The notes: generated by a model not told the origin, from the letters alone. 64,000 bases of DNA from Xanthobacteraceae bacterium (GCA_022844205.1 JALHMF010000007.1:94116-158115); one strand, 5' to 3'; shown: positions 25,814-34,811, counted from the stretch's first letter. Program-made: numbers and translations.

Positions 25814-26638
25814 TTAACTTTTGCGAGCCTTTTTCTTCGCTTTCGGCTTCTTCCGCCCCTTCAGCTTCGCCAGCTTCTCCTGAAAGGGCCGGATCGAGGC
25901 GGCATGGATAAAGCGATCGAAGATGCCGGGCGGGTGGGTGAAGTGGCGGGTCAGGAAGAATGCATGTTCCTTCGCCACGAAATAAGCGTTCAGGCCATCG
26001 TGATAAACTTGGCGGTAGCCATGCGGCGCGAGGAAGCGCGCATAATCCTCCGCCCGGTCCGGCACCTCGTCCACCCGGTTGATCATGGCGATCGTCACCG
26101 GCAGTTTCGATTCCAGCAAGACGATCTTCGGACGATGCCGGCTGAAGTCGCAGCCCTTCATCACGTCCATCTCGGTGCCTTCGACGTCGATTTTCAGGAA
26201 GTCGATTTTCTTCCCGGCGGCGTAGCGATCCAGCACTTCCTTGAGCGGAAGCAGCGGCACGGAATGTTCTTCCACTTTCAATCCGTCGCGTTTGTGCTCG
26301 GCGGCGATTTTTGCATCGGTGGTGGAATAACCGTGCCACTTGCGGACTTCATAAAAGATGATCGCATCGTTGCGATCACCGACGCAGAGCTTGAGATTGA
26401 TGTCGCGGGGGCGTTTCGCTTTCAGCCGGTTGAAATTGGCGTTGAGCGGCTCGATGTTGATGCCCGACCAGCCGCGCTCGTAGAAAACCCGCGTTACGTT
26501 ATCGATGTCGGGGTCGTTCGCGCCGACATCCACATAGAAACCGCGCTTGCCCGGAAAACAGCGGGCGAGCATCACGTCCTCGAAATTCTGCGCGTAGCTC
26601 GTGATGCCGACGGGGATTTTGACTTTGTTTCTGGCCAT
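25814..26638 (-). CDS. FkbM-family methyltransferase
   Basis: 274 aa. The FkbM SAM fold is seen as SYAQNFEDVMLARCF, GFYVDVGANDPDIDNVTRVF (SAM-binding GANDP), WSGINIEPLNANFNRL, then KIDFLKIDVEGTEMDVMKG. The C-terminus is a lysine-rich tail (KLKGRKKPKAKKKARKS). It likely O-methylates a glycan or small molecule; the acceptor is unknown. The ATG shares a base with the prs stop, so it depends on prs transcription, an unusual pairing of functions. Confidence 0.88.
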   Translation of the reverse strand: MARNKVKIPVGITSYAQNFEDVMLARCFPGKRGFYVDVGANDPDIDNVTRVFYERGWSGINIEPLNANFNRLKAKRPRDINLKLCVGDRNDAIIFYEVRKWHGYSTTDAKIAAEHKRDGLKVEEHSVPLLPLKEVLDRYAAGKKIDFLKIDVEGTEMDVMKGCDFSRHRPKIVLLESKLPVTIAMINRVDEVPDRAEDYARFLAPHGYRQVYHDGLNAYFVAKEHAFFLTRHFTHPPGIFDRFIHAASIRPFQEKLAKLKGRKKPKAKKKARKS

Positions 26639-27594
26639 CAGTCGAACAGGCTCGAGACGCTCTCTTCGGCGGCGGTGCGGTTGATCGCGTCGCCCATCAG
26701 GGTGGCGATGGACAGCACGCGCATGTTGCGCGCGACGCGCACGGCTTCGGTCGGCTGGATCGAGTCGGTGATGACCAGTTCTTTCAGCTTCGATGCCGTG
26801 ATGCGCGCGACCGCGCCGCCGGAGAGCACGCCGTGGGTGATATAGGCGTAAACGTCCCTGGCGCCTTTTTCCAGCAGCGCCTCGGCGGCGTTCACCAGCG
26901 TGCCGCCGGAGTCGACGATGTCGTCCACGAGGATGCAGGTCTGGCCAGCCACTTCGCCGATCACGTTCATCACTTCGGATTCGTTCGGACGGTCGCGGCG
27001 TTTGTCGATGATAGCGAGCGGCGCATCGATGCGCTTGGCGAGTCCGCGTGCGCGCACGACGCCGCCGACATCCGGCGAAACGACGGTCACATCGGACAGT
27101 TTGAACCTCTCTTTAATGTCTCGCACCAGCACGGGCGAGGCATAAAGGTTATCGGTCGGGATATCGAAGAAGCCCTGGATCTGACCGGCATGCAGGTCCA
27201 GAGTCATGACGCGGCTGGCACCCGCATGTGCGATCAGGTTGGCGACAAGCTTCGCGGAAATCGGCGTGCGCGGTCCAACTTTTCGGTCCTGCCGCGCATA
27301 GCCGAAATACGGGATCACCGCCGTAATGCGCTTCGCGGAGGCGCGCCGCAGCGCGTCGATGATGATGAGCAGTTCCATCAAGTGATCGTTGGCGGGGAAC
27401 GAAGTGGACTGCAAAATGAAAACGTCGCGGCCGCGGACGTTCTCCTCGATCTCGACGAACACTTCCATGTCGGCGAAACGCCGGACGATGGCCTTGGTCA
27501 GCGGGGTAGCCAGATGCGCGCCGATCGCCTCGGCCAGCGCGCGGTTGGAATTGCCTGCAACGAGCTTGATTTCGCCGTTGTTGTTGCTCGCCAT
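26638..27594 (-). CDS. prs: Ribose-phosphate pyrophosphokinase (PRPP synthetase)
   Basis: 318 aa, the normal length for class I enzymes. Motifs include [20 protein letters not shown], the catalytic flexible-loop segment [40 protein letters not shown], and the PRPP loop [18 protein letters not shown]. It converts ribose 5-phosphate and ATP to PRPP for nucleotide, His and Trp synthesis. The ATG lies 106 bp downstream of the lipoprotein gene; fkbM follows with a one-base overlap. Confidence 0.96.
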   Translation of the reverse strand: MASNNNGEIKLVAGNSNRALAEAIGAHLATPLTKAIVRRFADMEVFVEIEENVRGRDVFILQSTSFPANDHLMELLIIIDALRRASAKRITAVIPYFGYARQDRKVGPRTPISAKLVANLIAHAGASRVMTLDLHAGQIQGFFDIPTDNLYASPVLVRDIKERFKLSDVTVVSPDVGGVVRARGLAKRIDAPLAIIDKRRDRPNESEVMNVIGEVAGQTCILVDDIVDSGGTLVNAAEALLEKGARDVYAYITHGVLSGGAVARITASKLKELVITDSIQPTEAVRVARNMRVLSIATLMGDAINRTAAEESVSSLFD

Positions 27595-27700
27595 CGGCCT
27601 TGTTTCCTTGCGCCCGGACAGGTCTTTTCGCCTGTCATGAGAAAGTCACTAGCGGCGGGGGGATGCGCTGTAAATATGGCCCCCGGTCTGTCCCCGGACC

Positions 27701-28240
27701 TTATTGGCTGCTGCTCGCCGAATCGGCGGAGGCTCGCGCGACGGCGGGTAAATCGAGCCTGGCGGTGAGGGCTTCGAAGCCCTTGGCGGCGATCCGTGCC
27801 AGCGTTGCATCGTCGCATTGGGCCCAGATGTCGCGGCCGGCGCGGCCGACCGGTTCTTCACCGCTCAGCCGGAAGCTGCGTTTTGTGCGTTCGTCGAACA
27901 CATCCCACGCCCAGGCGATGCTGGCCTGTTTCTTTTTCTTTTCCGAGGATGCCGCGAGATAGGCCCTTACGCGATAGGCGGCGGGGCCGGTGTGCGAGAC
28001 GACCGGAAGGTCGCGCTTCTCGGCTTCGGCCTTCAGCGCGCTCACAACGCGCTCGAAAACCGGACGAGGAGGGCCGTCGATGGATTCGAAAGCCAGCGTG
28101 CGCGGGCCGGTGTACGGAAGCGAGCCGGTGATGTCGGCGTTGGCCGCGCAACCGGCAAGCGCGAGCGCTGCGAACAGCGGAGTGCATGCACGCATGAAGA
28201 GGCGAGAAGCCGCGCGACAGGCGCGACGCAGCACGGACAT
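27701..28240 (-). CDS. Putative lipoprotein
   Basis: 179 aa. The N-terminus is basic, then a hydrophobic core ends at lipobox LALAGC, so the mature protein starts at Cys ~31 and is lipid-anchored. An ATG at residue 16 (MRACTPLFAALALAGC) would give a more typical signal length. The mature part has no motif I recognise; it contains ESIDGPPRPVFERVVSALKA and ASIAWAWDVFDERTKRSFRL. Function unknown. Confidence 0.78.
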   Translation of the reverse strand: MSVLRRACRAASRLFMRACTPLFAALALAGCAANADITGSLPYTGPRTLAFESIDGPPRPVFERVVSALKAEAEKRDLPVVSHTGPAAYRVRAYLAASSEKKKKQASIAWAWDVFDERTKRSFRLSGEEPVGRAGRDIWAQCDDATLARIAAKGFEALTARLDLPAVARASADSASSSQ

Positions 28241-28320
28241 TGACGGTACTCCCGCGCCGGTGCGAACTTTTGGCGTTCTTCACCGGCCACAAAAGGGTGG
28301 TAGCCTAAGCCCACCGCAAT

Positions 28321-28403
28321 GTCATGCCCCGCGAAAGCGGGGCATCCGGTAACCACGACAGGCGAAGGTGTTTACTGGATCGTCCGCTTTCACAGACGAT
28401 GAC
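28321..28403. repeat. Family-B palindromic repeat, copy 3
   Basis: The left hairpin is GTCATGCCCCGCGAAAGCGG..GGCATCCGGT; the right is TACTGGATCGTCCGC..AGACGATGAC with one mismatch. It lies between pgeF and the lipoprotein gene. Confidence 0.83.
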
Positions 28404-28409
28404 AAATCA

Positions 28410-29174
28410 TCATTTCAAGACCGCGATCGCCGCGATCAGGCGTCCGTAGTCCGACTCGTTGCGATGGGTCGCGCGGCGATAACTGTAGAAGCGGCGCTCG
28501 TCGGAATAGGTATCGAGGCCGAGATCGTCAATTTCCTCTACCCCTGCGGCCGTTAACTTTGAGACGATAAATCCCGGCAGGTCGAACATCGAGTGCCCTG
28601 CGCGGGCCGACGGAACGAAAAATTTCGCATGGGCAGGATCGCCTGCGAGGAAGCGCTCGAAAAATTCCTTGCCGACTTCGTAACTTTGCTGCCGGATGAG
28701 CGGCCCGATGGCGGCGACCACGCGCGATCGTTTCGCGCCGAGTGTTTCCATGCTCGCAAGCACTGACTCGATGATGCCATCGAAGGCGCCTTTCCAGCCT
28801 GCGTGCGCGGAAGCGACCACGCGCGCTTCATCATCCGCAAAAAGAAGCGGCCCGCAGTCCGCGGCGCCTACGCCGATCGCGAGCGCGGGCGTGCGGGTGA
28901 CAATTGCATCCGCCTTCGGCGCTTCGCCGCGCGCCCACGCTTTCTCGGCGACCACGGCATTGGCGGAATGAATCTGATAGGCGTTGATCAGCGCGTCCGC
29001 TTGCAGTGCCGCAGCCATCCGCCGGCGGTTTTCGGCGACGTTCTCAGGTTTGTCACTGGAGCCTTGTCCGCCATTCAGGCTCGCATACATGCCTTCCGAC
29101 ACGCCGCCCTCACGCGTGAAGAAACCATGGCGGATGTATTTCAGCGCGGCGAGTTTTTTCGATTGAATCATCAT
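28410..29174 (-). CDS. pgeF: Peptidoglycan editing factor PgeF (YfiH/laccase-domain family)
   Basis: 254 aa from MMIQSKKLAALKYIRHGFF; a start 36 bp further up overlaps midA and is less likely. The Zn ligands of the family are visible: His in AYQIHSANA, Cys in GVGAADCGPLLF and His in ASAHAGWKG. GPLIRQQSYEVGKEF and YSYRRATHRNESDYGR complete the pattern. PgeF removes wrongly inserted amino acids from peptidoglycan precursors in E. coli; older annotations call it polyphenol oxidase. It follows midA by 25 bp. Confidence 0.9.
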   Translation of the reverse strand: MMIQSKKLAALKYIRHGFFTREGGVSEGMYASLNGGQGSSDKPENVAENRRRMAAALQADALINAYQIHSANAVVAEKAWARGEAPKADAIVTRTPALAIGVGAADCGPLLFADDEARVVASAHAGWKGAFDGIIESVLASMETLGAKRSRVVAAIGPLIRQQSYEVGKEFFERFLAGDPAHAKFFVPSARAGHSMFDLPGFIVSKLTAAGVEEIDDLGLDTYSDERRFYSYRRATHRNESDYGRLIAAIAVLK

Positions 29175-29199
29175 GGCGCGGAAACTCGCCGTCGCCCCC

Positions 29200-30297
29200 T
29201 CAACTGTCAAATCCCGGCAGGGAAGAGAGCGAGGGATGGCTGAAGGCCATGGCCTTGAACAGTTCGCCCATGCCGGGCGCCGGGCCGGTAAGCCTGTTCA
29301 GCGCGGATTCGATTTCCGAAGCCGCCTTCGCCTCCTTGTCTTCCATCAATTTCTCCGCCCGCACTCCAATTCCGAGCCGGTTCAAAAAAATTCCCTGCGT
29401 GACGGGCCCGTGAACGCGGGCCGCGTGCAGGCGTGCGAAGGATGCAAGCGCCTCGAAATCGACGTGCGAGGTGAGATCGGCCTCGCCGGGATTTTCGAGC
29501 GCGTTTGCGAATTGATGTCCGCGGATCGCCTGCAGCGTATCGCCGGGGGCGCTTCGCTCATGCCCGTAGTCGATGAAGAGTGCGGCACCTCCTTCGCGTG
29601 CGATCCGCTGAGCGATGCCTTTCAGCGAGGACAGATCGCGGCGCTCGAACATTTCGCCCGTGTGAGCGGCTACCGCCGAGGTGGGAAGGACTTTCTCGAT
29701 GCCCGGCAGCCGGTCGGGTGCGGCTCCGAACACCAGTTTGTCGTCGGCAATGCCGACGCACCATTCGTGCCAGCCGTCCTGCAGCTTGATGATCTGGTCG
29801 ATGGGCAGGGCGTCGAGGAATTCGTTGGCGATTACGGCAAGCGGCCCGCGAGGCAGCGTATCGAAGGTCTTGTGCCAGTGAACGGGCAAGTCGGCGTCGT
29901 GCAGGACAACGCTCTGAATTTCCGTCAGTGAAGGACTGGTCTCGACCAGGTGCACTTCAAGGGCGGATCGAAAATCCGGCACCACCTTCAAGGCACGCAG
30001 CAGGTCGCGCATGAGTGAGCCCCGGCCGGGGCCGAACTCCGCGAGGTGCAGCTTTCCCGGCTTGCCCATCAGCCGCCAGACTTCCGAGAACCACAGTCCG
30101 ATCATCTCGCCGAACATCTGGCTGATCTCGGGTGCGGTGACGAAATCGCCGCCGGATCCGAACGGATTGCGGTTCATGTAATAGCCGTACTGCGGATGGC
30201 CGAGGCAGAGCGCCATGTAGCGCGAGACGGGCATCGGCCCGTCCGCTTCAATCAGTCTGCGGACTTCTTTTTCGAGTTCGTTCACAGCAATGCTCAA
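29200..30297 (-). CDS. SAM-dependent methyltransferase of the MidA/NDUFAF7 family
   Basis: 365 aa. Signature segments are PMPVSRYMALCLGHPQYGYY, DFVTAPEISQMFGEMIGLW, the SAM loop LAEFGPGRGSLMRDLL (~residue 85) and LAVIANEFLDALPIDQ. The mitochondrial homologue NDUFAF7 methylates an arginine in complex I subunit NDUFS2, so a role in NADH dehydrogenase assembly is plausible. The start appears to be TTG (MSIAVNELEKEV). It is followed by pgeF, with a terminator hairpin immediately upstream. Confidence 0.9.
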   Translation of the reverse strand: MSIAVNELEKEVRRLIEADGPMPVSRYMALCLGHPQYGYYMNRNPFGSGGDFVTAPEISQMFGEMIGLWFSEVWRLMGKPGKLHLAEFGPGRGSLMRDLLRALKVVPDFRSALEVHLVETSPSLTEIQSVVLHDADLPVHWHKTFDTLPRGPLAVIANEFLDALPIDQIIKLQDGWHEWCVGIADDKLVFGAAPDRLPGIEKVLPTSAVAAHTGEMFERRDLSSLKGIAQRIAREGGAALFIDYGHERSAPGDTLQAIRGHQFANALENPGEADLTSHVDFEALASFARLHAARVHGPVTQGIFLNRLGIGVRAEKLMEDKEAKAASEIESALNRLTGPAPGMGELFKAMAFSHPSLSSLPGFDS

Positions 30298-30298
30298 A

Positions 30299-30330
30299 TA
30301 AAAACAGCGCCGGTTTCCCGGCGCCGTTTT
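30299..30330 (-). terminator. Intrinsic terminator after the DUF3597 gene
   Basis: Read on the minus strand it is AAAACGGCGCCGG, a 4-base loop, CCGGCGCTGTTTTTAT, with a U-run. It separates DUF3597 transcription from midA, which must then have its own promoter or rely on read-through. Confidence 0.8.
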
Positions 30331-30357
30331 CTACAGCGTAATGCGAAAACTGTCCGT

Positions 30358-30681
30358 TTACTTCTTGAGCATCGAGGCCGGCACCTTGCCGCCGTTCTCC
30401 GCGATCTTCTGCATCACCGTCTTGTGCAGCCAAATATTCATCTCCGCTGTGCCGCCCAGAGCGCCGGTGTAGCCCAGCTCCTTGGCGAGCGCATTGCGGG
30501 AATTGAGGCTGGAATCCATGTCGAGCGCCTTCATGAGGTCAACGATCGATTCCTTCCAGTTCAGCTTTTCCTTTTTGGTGGCGGCTGCCGCGGCAACCAC
30601 CTTCTCCACATCGACCGGCTCCATCGCGCTGGCTTTGCTGGTGCCGAAGATTTTTTCGAAGATCGTGCTGAGGATACCCAT
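30358..30681 (-). CDS. DUF3597 protein
   Basis: 107 aa. It opens MGILSTIFEKIFG and has a short Ala/Lys linker (~30-40). A helical domain follows, with WKESIVDLMKALDMDSSLNS, RNALAKELGYTGALGGTAEM and NIWLHKTVMQKIAENGGKVP, the DUF3597 core seen alone or with LysM domains. There is no signal peptide. Function unknown. It has a GGGAGA ribosome site and a terminator of its own; it interrupts the usual lgt-midA adjacency. Confidence 0.85.
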   Translation of the reverse strand: MGILSTIFEKIFGTSKASAMEPVDVEKVVAAAAATKKEKLNWKESIVDLMKALDMDSSLNSRNALAKELGYTGALGGTAEMNIWLHKTVMQKIAENGGKVPASMLKK

Positions 30682-30826
30682 TGTTGTAGTTCTCCCTTGC
30701 GTAAATCGTTGCCCGGCCGTTTCTGGCTAGCGATGCTAAAAGCCTAGCCATTCGCATGGAACTCGGCAACGAGAACATCACGGCGTGTTTTGCCGCTCGG
30801 GAAGCCCATATTTTCTTGTGACAACT

Positions 30827-31633
30827 TTATTTCGGTCGTGCGGTTGCGATCATCCAGGCACCGAGGGCCAGCATCGGAATTGACAGCAACATGCCCATGG
30901 TCAGTCCGCCCCAGAGATAACCGATATGGGCGTCCGGCTCGCGGAAAAGTTCGCCAATGATGCGGGCAAGGCCGTAGCCGGCGACGAACTGGCCGCCGAT
31001 GAAGCCCGGCCGCGAGAGCTTGCCGGCCTTCAATGCGATCAAGAGCGAGGCAAACAACAGCAGCCCTTCGAGGCCGGCCTGATAAAGCTGACTGGGATGG
31101 CGCGGCTCCAGGCCGGCGCCCGGAAAGATGAAGGCCCAGGGGACATCCGTCGTTCGCCCCCAAAGCTCGCCGTTCACAAAATTCGCGAGCCGTCCGAGGA
31201 AAAGCCCGATCGGCGTCACGAGGGCGGCGATGTCGAGCATCGAGCGCATCGAAATCTTGCGGCTGCGCGCGAACAACAAGAGCGCCAGCACCGTACCGAG
31301 AAAACCGCCGTGGAACGACATGCCGCCCCGCCACAGCACGAAAATCTCGAGCGGGTTCTCGGCAAAATAGACGGGATTGTAAAAGAGCACGTAGCCGAGA
31401 CGGCCGCCCAGCACGATGCCGATCGCGGCCCAGGCGATCACATCGTCGATGTCGTTCGAGGTGACAGGCGATTTCCCGCCCCAGAGCTTTGGCCGACCCG
31501 CGACCGTGCGGGCGAACCACCATGCGCCGAGAATGCCGGTCACATAGGCGAGCGCGTACCAGCGGATTGCCAAAGGGCCGAAGGAGACGGCGATCGGGTC
31601 GATATGCGGGAAAGGAAGGGCGAGGAGAGACAT
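30827..31633 (-). CDS. lgt: Prolipoprotein diacylglyceryl transferase
   Basis: 268 aa from MSLLALPFPHIDPIAVSFG; a 12-residue longer frame is possible. Seven membrane helices are expected. The Lgt signature GRLANFVNGELWGR (~residue 145), the HGGFLG segment and AIRWYALAYVTG are present. It transfers diacylglyceryl from phosphatidylglycerol to the lipobox cysteine of prolipoproteins. It lies divergent from the ubiK-like gene with about 115 bp between starts. Confidence 0.96.
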   Translation of the reverse strand: MSLLALPFPHIDPIAVSFGPLAIRWYALAYVTGILGAWWFARTVAGRPKLWGGKSPVTSNDIDDVIAWAAIGIVLGGRLGYVLFYNPVYFAENPLEIFVLWRGGMSFHGGFLGTVLALLLFARSRKISMRSMLDIAALVTPIGLFLGRLANFVNGELWGRTTDVPWAFIFPGAGLEPRHPSQLYQAGLEGLLLFASLLIALKAGKLSRPGFIGGQFVAGYGLARIIGELFREPDAHIGYLWGGLTMGMLLSIPMLALGAWMIATARPK

Positions 31634-31749
31634 TCTTGGGGTGATGCGGGCGGGAAGCGGTTGAGTCAAGTTTAAGAAGTTGACGCACCGGGCTTGCGCG
31701 GCCTCCTTTCGATCCCCATTGTGACAGGCGAGCGACTGGAGTGTTTGCC

Positions 31750-32019
31750 ATGACCCAGACCACCAACCGTTTCTTCGACGAAATCGCCCGGCTGATGAAC
31801 GATGCCGCGGGGGTCGCCGACGGCGTGCGCAAGGAAATCTCCACGCTTGTGCAGTCTCAGGCCGAGCGGATCCTGCGGGACATGGATGTGGTCACCCGCG
31901 AGGAATTCGAGGCGGCGAAGGAAATGGCCGCAAAAGCCCGCGAGGAAAACGAGCGTCTGGCGGCCAGACTCGCCGAAGTTGAAAAACAACTCGGCGCCGG
32001 CGGCAAATCCGGCAGCTGA
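31750..32019 (+). CDS. UbiK-like accessory factor (YqiC/BMFP coiled-coil protein)
   Basis: 89 aa. NRFFDEIARLMNDAAGVADG forms the membrane-active amphipathic helix. The rest (residues ~50-82, VTREEFEAAKEMAAKAREEN onward) is a trimeric coiled coil, as in COG2960. In E. coli UbiK assists ubiquinone biosynthesis. ATG 31750 is preferred over the GTG three codons earlier. The conserved RDMDVVTREEFE block supports the family call. Confidence 0.88.
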   Translation: MTQTTNRFFDEIARLMNDAAGVADGVRKEISTLVQSQAERILRDMDVVTREEFEAAKEMAAKAREENERLAARLAEVEKQLGAGGKSGS

Positions 32020-32257
32020 CTCCGGCATTTCCACGAAACTGTGCATGGCGTTCCGAACGCCTGTGGACGCACCTGTTTTGCCATTGAAGGACGCGCCGAA
32101 TCCGATTCTGCTGTGGATCGGGAATCAAGTTCGGGCGCCGGTTTTGGGCGGCGTTTCAAGGGCTTCAGCGCGAACGGTGAGGCGGAGTCGGTAGGGCGTC
32201 GGCAGCCCGCGATCGGGATTCCGGTTGCGGCTTCAATCAAGGGAATTCGAGGTCGAA

Positions 32258-32758
32258 ATGGCTTTCACCGACATGGAAATCGAGCGACTAGGCAATCCGG
32301 TCGATATGATCGAGCGGCTGGCTTCGCTCAACGAATGGTCGTTCGAACGATCCAACGACTACGAAATTTCACTGTCGATTTCCGGCCGCTGGACCGATTA
32401 CCAGGTTTCCTTCCAGTGGATGAGCGACATCGAGGCGCTGCATCTGGCCTGCGCGTTCGACCTGAAGGTGCCGGACGCGCGCATGCCGGAAGTCCTGAAG
32501 CTGCTGGCCAAGGTGAACGAACAGCTTTGGGTTGGCCATTTCGACGTTTGGACCGACGAAGGCATGATCATGTACCGCAACGCGCTCCTGCTCGCGGGCG
32601 GCGCGACCGCAAGCGGCCGCCAGTGCGAGGTGCTCCTGAACAGTGCTGTCGAGGCCGCGGAGCGCAACTTCCAAGCATTTCAGTTTGTCATCTGGGCGGG
32701 CAAGAGCGCCAAGGAAGCAATGGAAGCAACCTTGTTCGAAACCGCCGGCGAGGCGTGA
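32258..32758 (+). CDS. YbjN domain-containing protein
   Basis: 166 aa from MAFTDMEIERLGNPVDMIER; 11 additional in-frame residues upstream look unneeded. The YbjN fold, related to type III secretion chaperones, is suggested by the alternating strands (DYEISLSISGRWTDYQVSFQ) and VNEQLWVGHFDVWTDEGMIM. It has no signal peptide. YbjN proteins affect motility and stress traits in E. coli; the mechanism is unknown. Its stop is 3 bp before proC, so the two are co-transcribed. Confidence 0.87.
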   Translation: MAFTDMEIERLGNPVDMIERLASLNEWSFERSNDYEISLSISGRWTDYQVSFQWMSDIEALHLACAFDLKVPDARMPEVLKLLAKVNEQLWVGHFDVWTDEGMIMYRNALLLAGGATASGRQCEVLLNSAVEAAERNFQAFQFVIWAGKSAKEAMEATLFETAGEA

Positions 32759-32761
32759 CCG

Positions 32762-33589
32762 ATGCAGACGCTCCAGTCCGTACCCGGGCCCGTGCTTCTG
32801 GTCGGTGCGGGCAAGATGGGCGGCGCGCTGCTGGAGGGCTGGCTTTCGCGCGGTTTGCCGCCGGCGCTGGTCGCGGTCCGCGATCCTTCCACGTCGGTTG
32901 AACTCGCGAAACTGCTTGCGTCAAAGCGCATCGCGCGCGATCCGCAGCCGCCGCTGCTGCCGAACCACGCCGCGGTCGTCATCGCGGTGAAGCCGCAGGA
33001 AGCGGCGCATGTGATTTCCGAGGTCTCGCGCTTCGTCGGGCCCGAAACGGTGGTGATCTCCGTGATGGCCGGACGTCCCATCACGTTTCTCGCGAGGCAT
33101 CTGCCGAGGAACGCCGCGATCGTTCGCGCGATGCCGAATACGCCGGCCTCGGTCGGGCGCGGGATCACCGTTGCCGTTCCCAATACCAAGGTGAAGCCGC
33201 AGCATCGCGACCTTGCGCATGCGCTTCTGTCCGCGACCGGGCCGGTCGAATGGATCAAGAACGAGAAGCTGATGGATGCGGTGACCGCGGTTTCCGGCTC
33301 CGGGCCCGCCTATGTATTCCTGCTGGCCGAAAGCCTCGCGCGGGCAGGGGTGGCGGCGGGTCTGCCGAAACCGCTGGCGGACAAGCTCGCGCGCGAGACG
33401 GTCTCGGGGGCGGGCGAACTGCTGCGGCGCTCCGATCTCGATCCTTCAAAACTGCGCGAGAACGTGACCTCCAAGGGCGGCACCACCGAAGCCGCGCTCA
33501 AAATCCTGATGAGCAAGAGCGGCTTCGACCCGGCCCTGAAGAAAGCCGTCGCGGCCGCCGCCAAACGTTCGCGCGAGTTGGCGAAGTAA
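32762..33589 (+). CDS. proC: Pyrroline-5-carboxylate reductase
   Basis: 275 aa. The Rossmann loop VGAGKMGGALLEGWLSRGLP is at residues ~12-31. IAVKPQE and the family signature AVSGSGPAYVFLLAESLARA (~residue 178) are followed by TSKGGTTEAALKIL. It makes proline from P5C with NAD(P)H, the final step of proline synthesis. It is coupled to the upstream YbjN gene. A family-B repeat starts about 30 bp after the stop. Confidence 0.95.
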   Translation: MQTLQSVPGPVLLVGAGKMGGALLEGWLSRGLPPALVAVRDPSTSVELAKLLASKRIARDPQPPLLPNHAAVVIAVKPQEAAHVISEVSRFVGPETVVISVMAGRPITFLARHLPRNAAIVRAMPNTPASVGRGITVAVPNTKVKPQHRDLAHALLSATGPVEWIKNEKLMDAVTAVSGSGPAYVFLLAESLARAGVAAGLPKPLADKLARETVSGAGELLRRSDLDPSKLRENVTSKGGTTEAALKILMSKSGFDPALKKAVAAAAKRSRELAK

Positions 33590-33618
33590 GCCGAATTTCT
33601 AGCATTATCGGCATTGCT

Positions 33619-33711
33619 GTCATCGTCCGCGAAAGCGGACGATCCAGTACCCCCCGGTGCGAACGATTTTGCCTGGCGATTACTGGATTCCCTGCTTTCG
33701 CGGGGAATGAC
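33619..33711. repeat. Family-B palindromic repeat, copy 4
   Basis: The left unit is GTCATCGTCCGCGAAAGCGG..GATCCAGTA; the right is TTACTGGATTCCCTGC..CGGGGAATGAC. The right arm has drifted (CCCTGC for CGTCCGC) with compensating change in its partner, so the hairpin is kept. Between proC and the TetR gene. Confidence 0.84.
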
Positions 33712-33778
33712 AAGAACGGATGCCTTTTCTCTGCCGCGCTGCTCACCTACATTACGAGCGGGGCTAAGGAGTACAGCC

Positions 33779-34435
33779 GTGGCCGGTGTCAATCGCGATA
33801 CAGTCGTCAGTGCATTTCTCGCCTTGCTTGCCGAAAAGAGTTTCAACGAGATCGATCTGGCGGCGGTGGCGGCGCGCTCTGGCGTTTCGCTCGCGGACCT
33901 GCGCGGCGAATTTGGCTCGACCTTCGACATGCTGGCGGCGTTCTACCGCGATGTAGACAAGAAGGTGCTGGCGTCCGGGGATTCCGAGCTTGTGGACGCG
34001 CCCGCGCGCGAACGGCTGTTCGACGTGCTGATGCGGCGGATCGAGACGGTGCAGCCGCACAAGGATGCGCTGCGTTCCCTTTTCAAATCCGCGCAGCGCG
34101 ATCCGAGCCTCGCTTTGGGCCTGAACCGGCTGGCGCTCCGCTCGCAGCAGTGGATGCTGTCAGCCGCCGGGATCGGCTCCGCCGGCATGGCGGGCCGTAT
34201 TCGCGCGCAGGGGCTGGTCTATGTGATGGCGAAGACGCTGCGCGTCTGGTTCGAGGACGATGACGAAGGGCTCGCGCGCACAATGGCGACGCTCGACCGC
34301 GAACTCGCCAATGGCGAGCGCGCGATGAACATGCTCGGCGGGTTTTGGAACATGGTGCCAGGTTTCACAAGCCGGCGCGCGCGCAGGTACAAGCCGGATC
34401 AAGACGTGCCGCCCGCGGGCAATCAGGCGGCCTGA
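33779..34435 (+). CDS. TetR-like / COQ9-like protein
   Basis: 218 aa from the GTG preceded by AAGGAG; longer frames read through the repeat and are rejected. The N-terminal helix-turn-helix (residues ~5-50) includes FNEIDLAAVAARSGVSLADL. The C-terminal half resembles COQ9: QGLVYVMAKTLRVWFEDDDE, then LARTMATLDRELANGERAMN. COQ9 is a lipid-binding ubiquinone-synthesis factor with a TetR fold, so this may not be a repressor. The HTH is intact, so both readings are open. It is 3 bp before the CsaA-like gene. Confidence 0.75.
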   Translation: MAGVNRDTVVSAFLALLAEKSFNEIDLAAVAARSGVSLADLRGEFGSTFDMLAAFYRDVDKKVLASGDSELVDAPARERLFDVLMRRIETVQPHKDALRSLFKSAQRDPSLALGLNRLALRSQQWMLSAAGIGSAGMAGRIRAQGLVYVMAKTLRVWFEDDDEGLARTMATLDRELANGERAMNMLGGFWNMVPGFTSRRARRYKPDQDVPPAGNQAA

Positions 34436-34438
34436 ACG

Positions 34439-34792
34439 ATGCCCGATCCGATACTGCCGAAGATCACGTTCGACGATTTTTCCAAGGTCGATATCCGGGT
34501 TGGCACCATCGTGGCTGCGGAGTCGTTCCCGGAGGCGCGCAAACCCTCGATCAAGCTCACGATCGATTTTGGCGGCGAGATCGGAGCACGCCGCTCTTCG
34601 GCGCAACTCGTGAAGCACTACCAGCCGGAACAACTGATTGGCAAACAGGTGGCGGCGGTGCTGAACTTTCCCCCGCGCCAGATCGGCCCCATGATGTCGG
34701 AAGTGCTGACGCTGGGATTCCCGGACGAGGAGGGCGGTGTCGTGCTGTTCTCGCCGGACCTGAAAATCCCGAACGGCGGGAAGCTCTTTTAA
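34439..34792 (+). CDS. CsaA-like tRNA-binding (OB-fold) protein
   Basis: 117 aa. The tRNA_bind OB fold shows FDDFSKVDIRVGTIVAAESF, the SIKLTIDFGGEIGARRSSAQ segment and GKQVAAVLNFPPRQIGPMMS, close to CsaA. CsaA is a dimeric chaperone/export-related or tRNA-binding protein. The length (~110 aa) and domain coverage are complete. It forms a two-gene unit with the upstream TetR/COQ9-like gene. Confidence 0.9.
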   Translation: MPDPILPKITFDDFSKVDIRVGTIVAAESFPEARKPSIKLTIDFGGEIGARRSSAQLVKHYQPEQLIGKQVAAVLNFPPRQIGPMMSEVLTLGFPDEEGGVVLFSPDLKIPNGGKLF

Positions 34793-34811
34793 CCCTTGTC
34801 ATTTAACCCTT

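Noticed and set aside
30744..31844. A 366-codon frame overlapping lgt on the same strand
   Set aside because: Out-of-frame shadow of lgt, whose signature and membrane helices are clear in the other frame.
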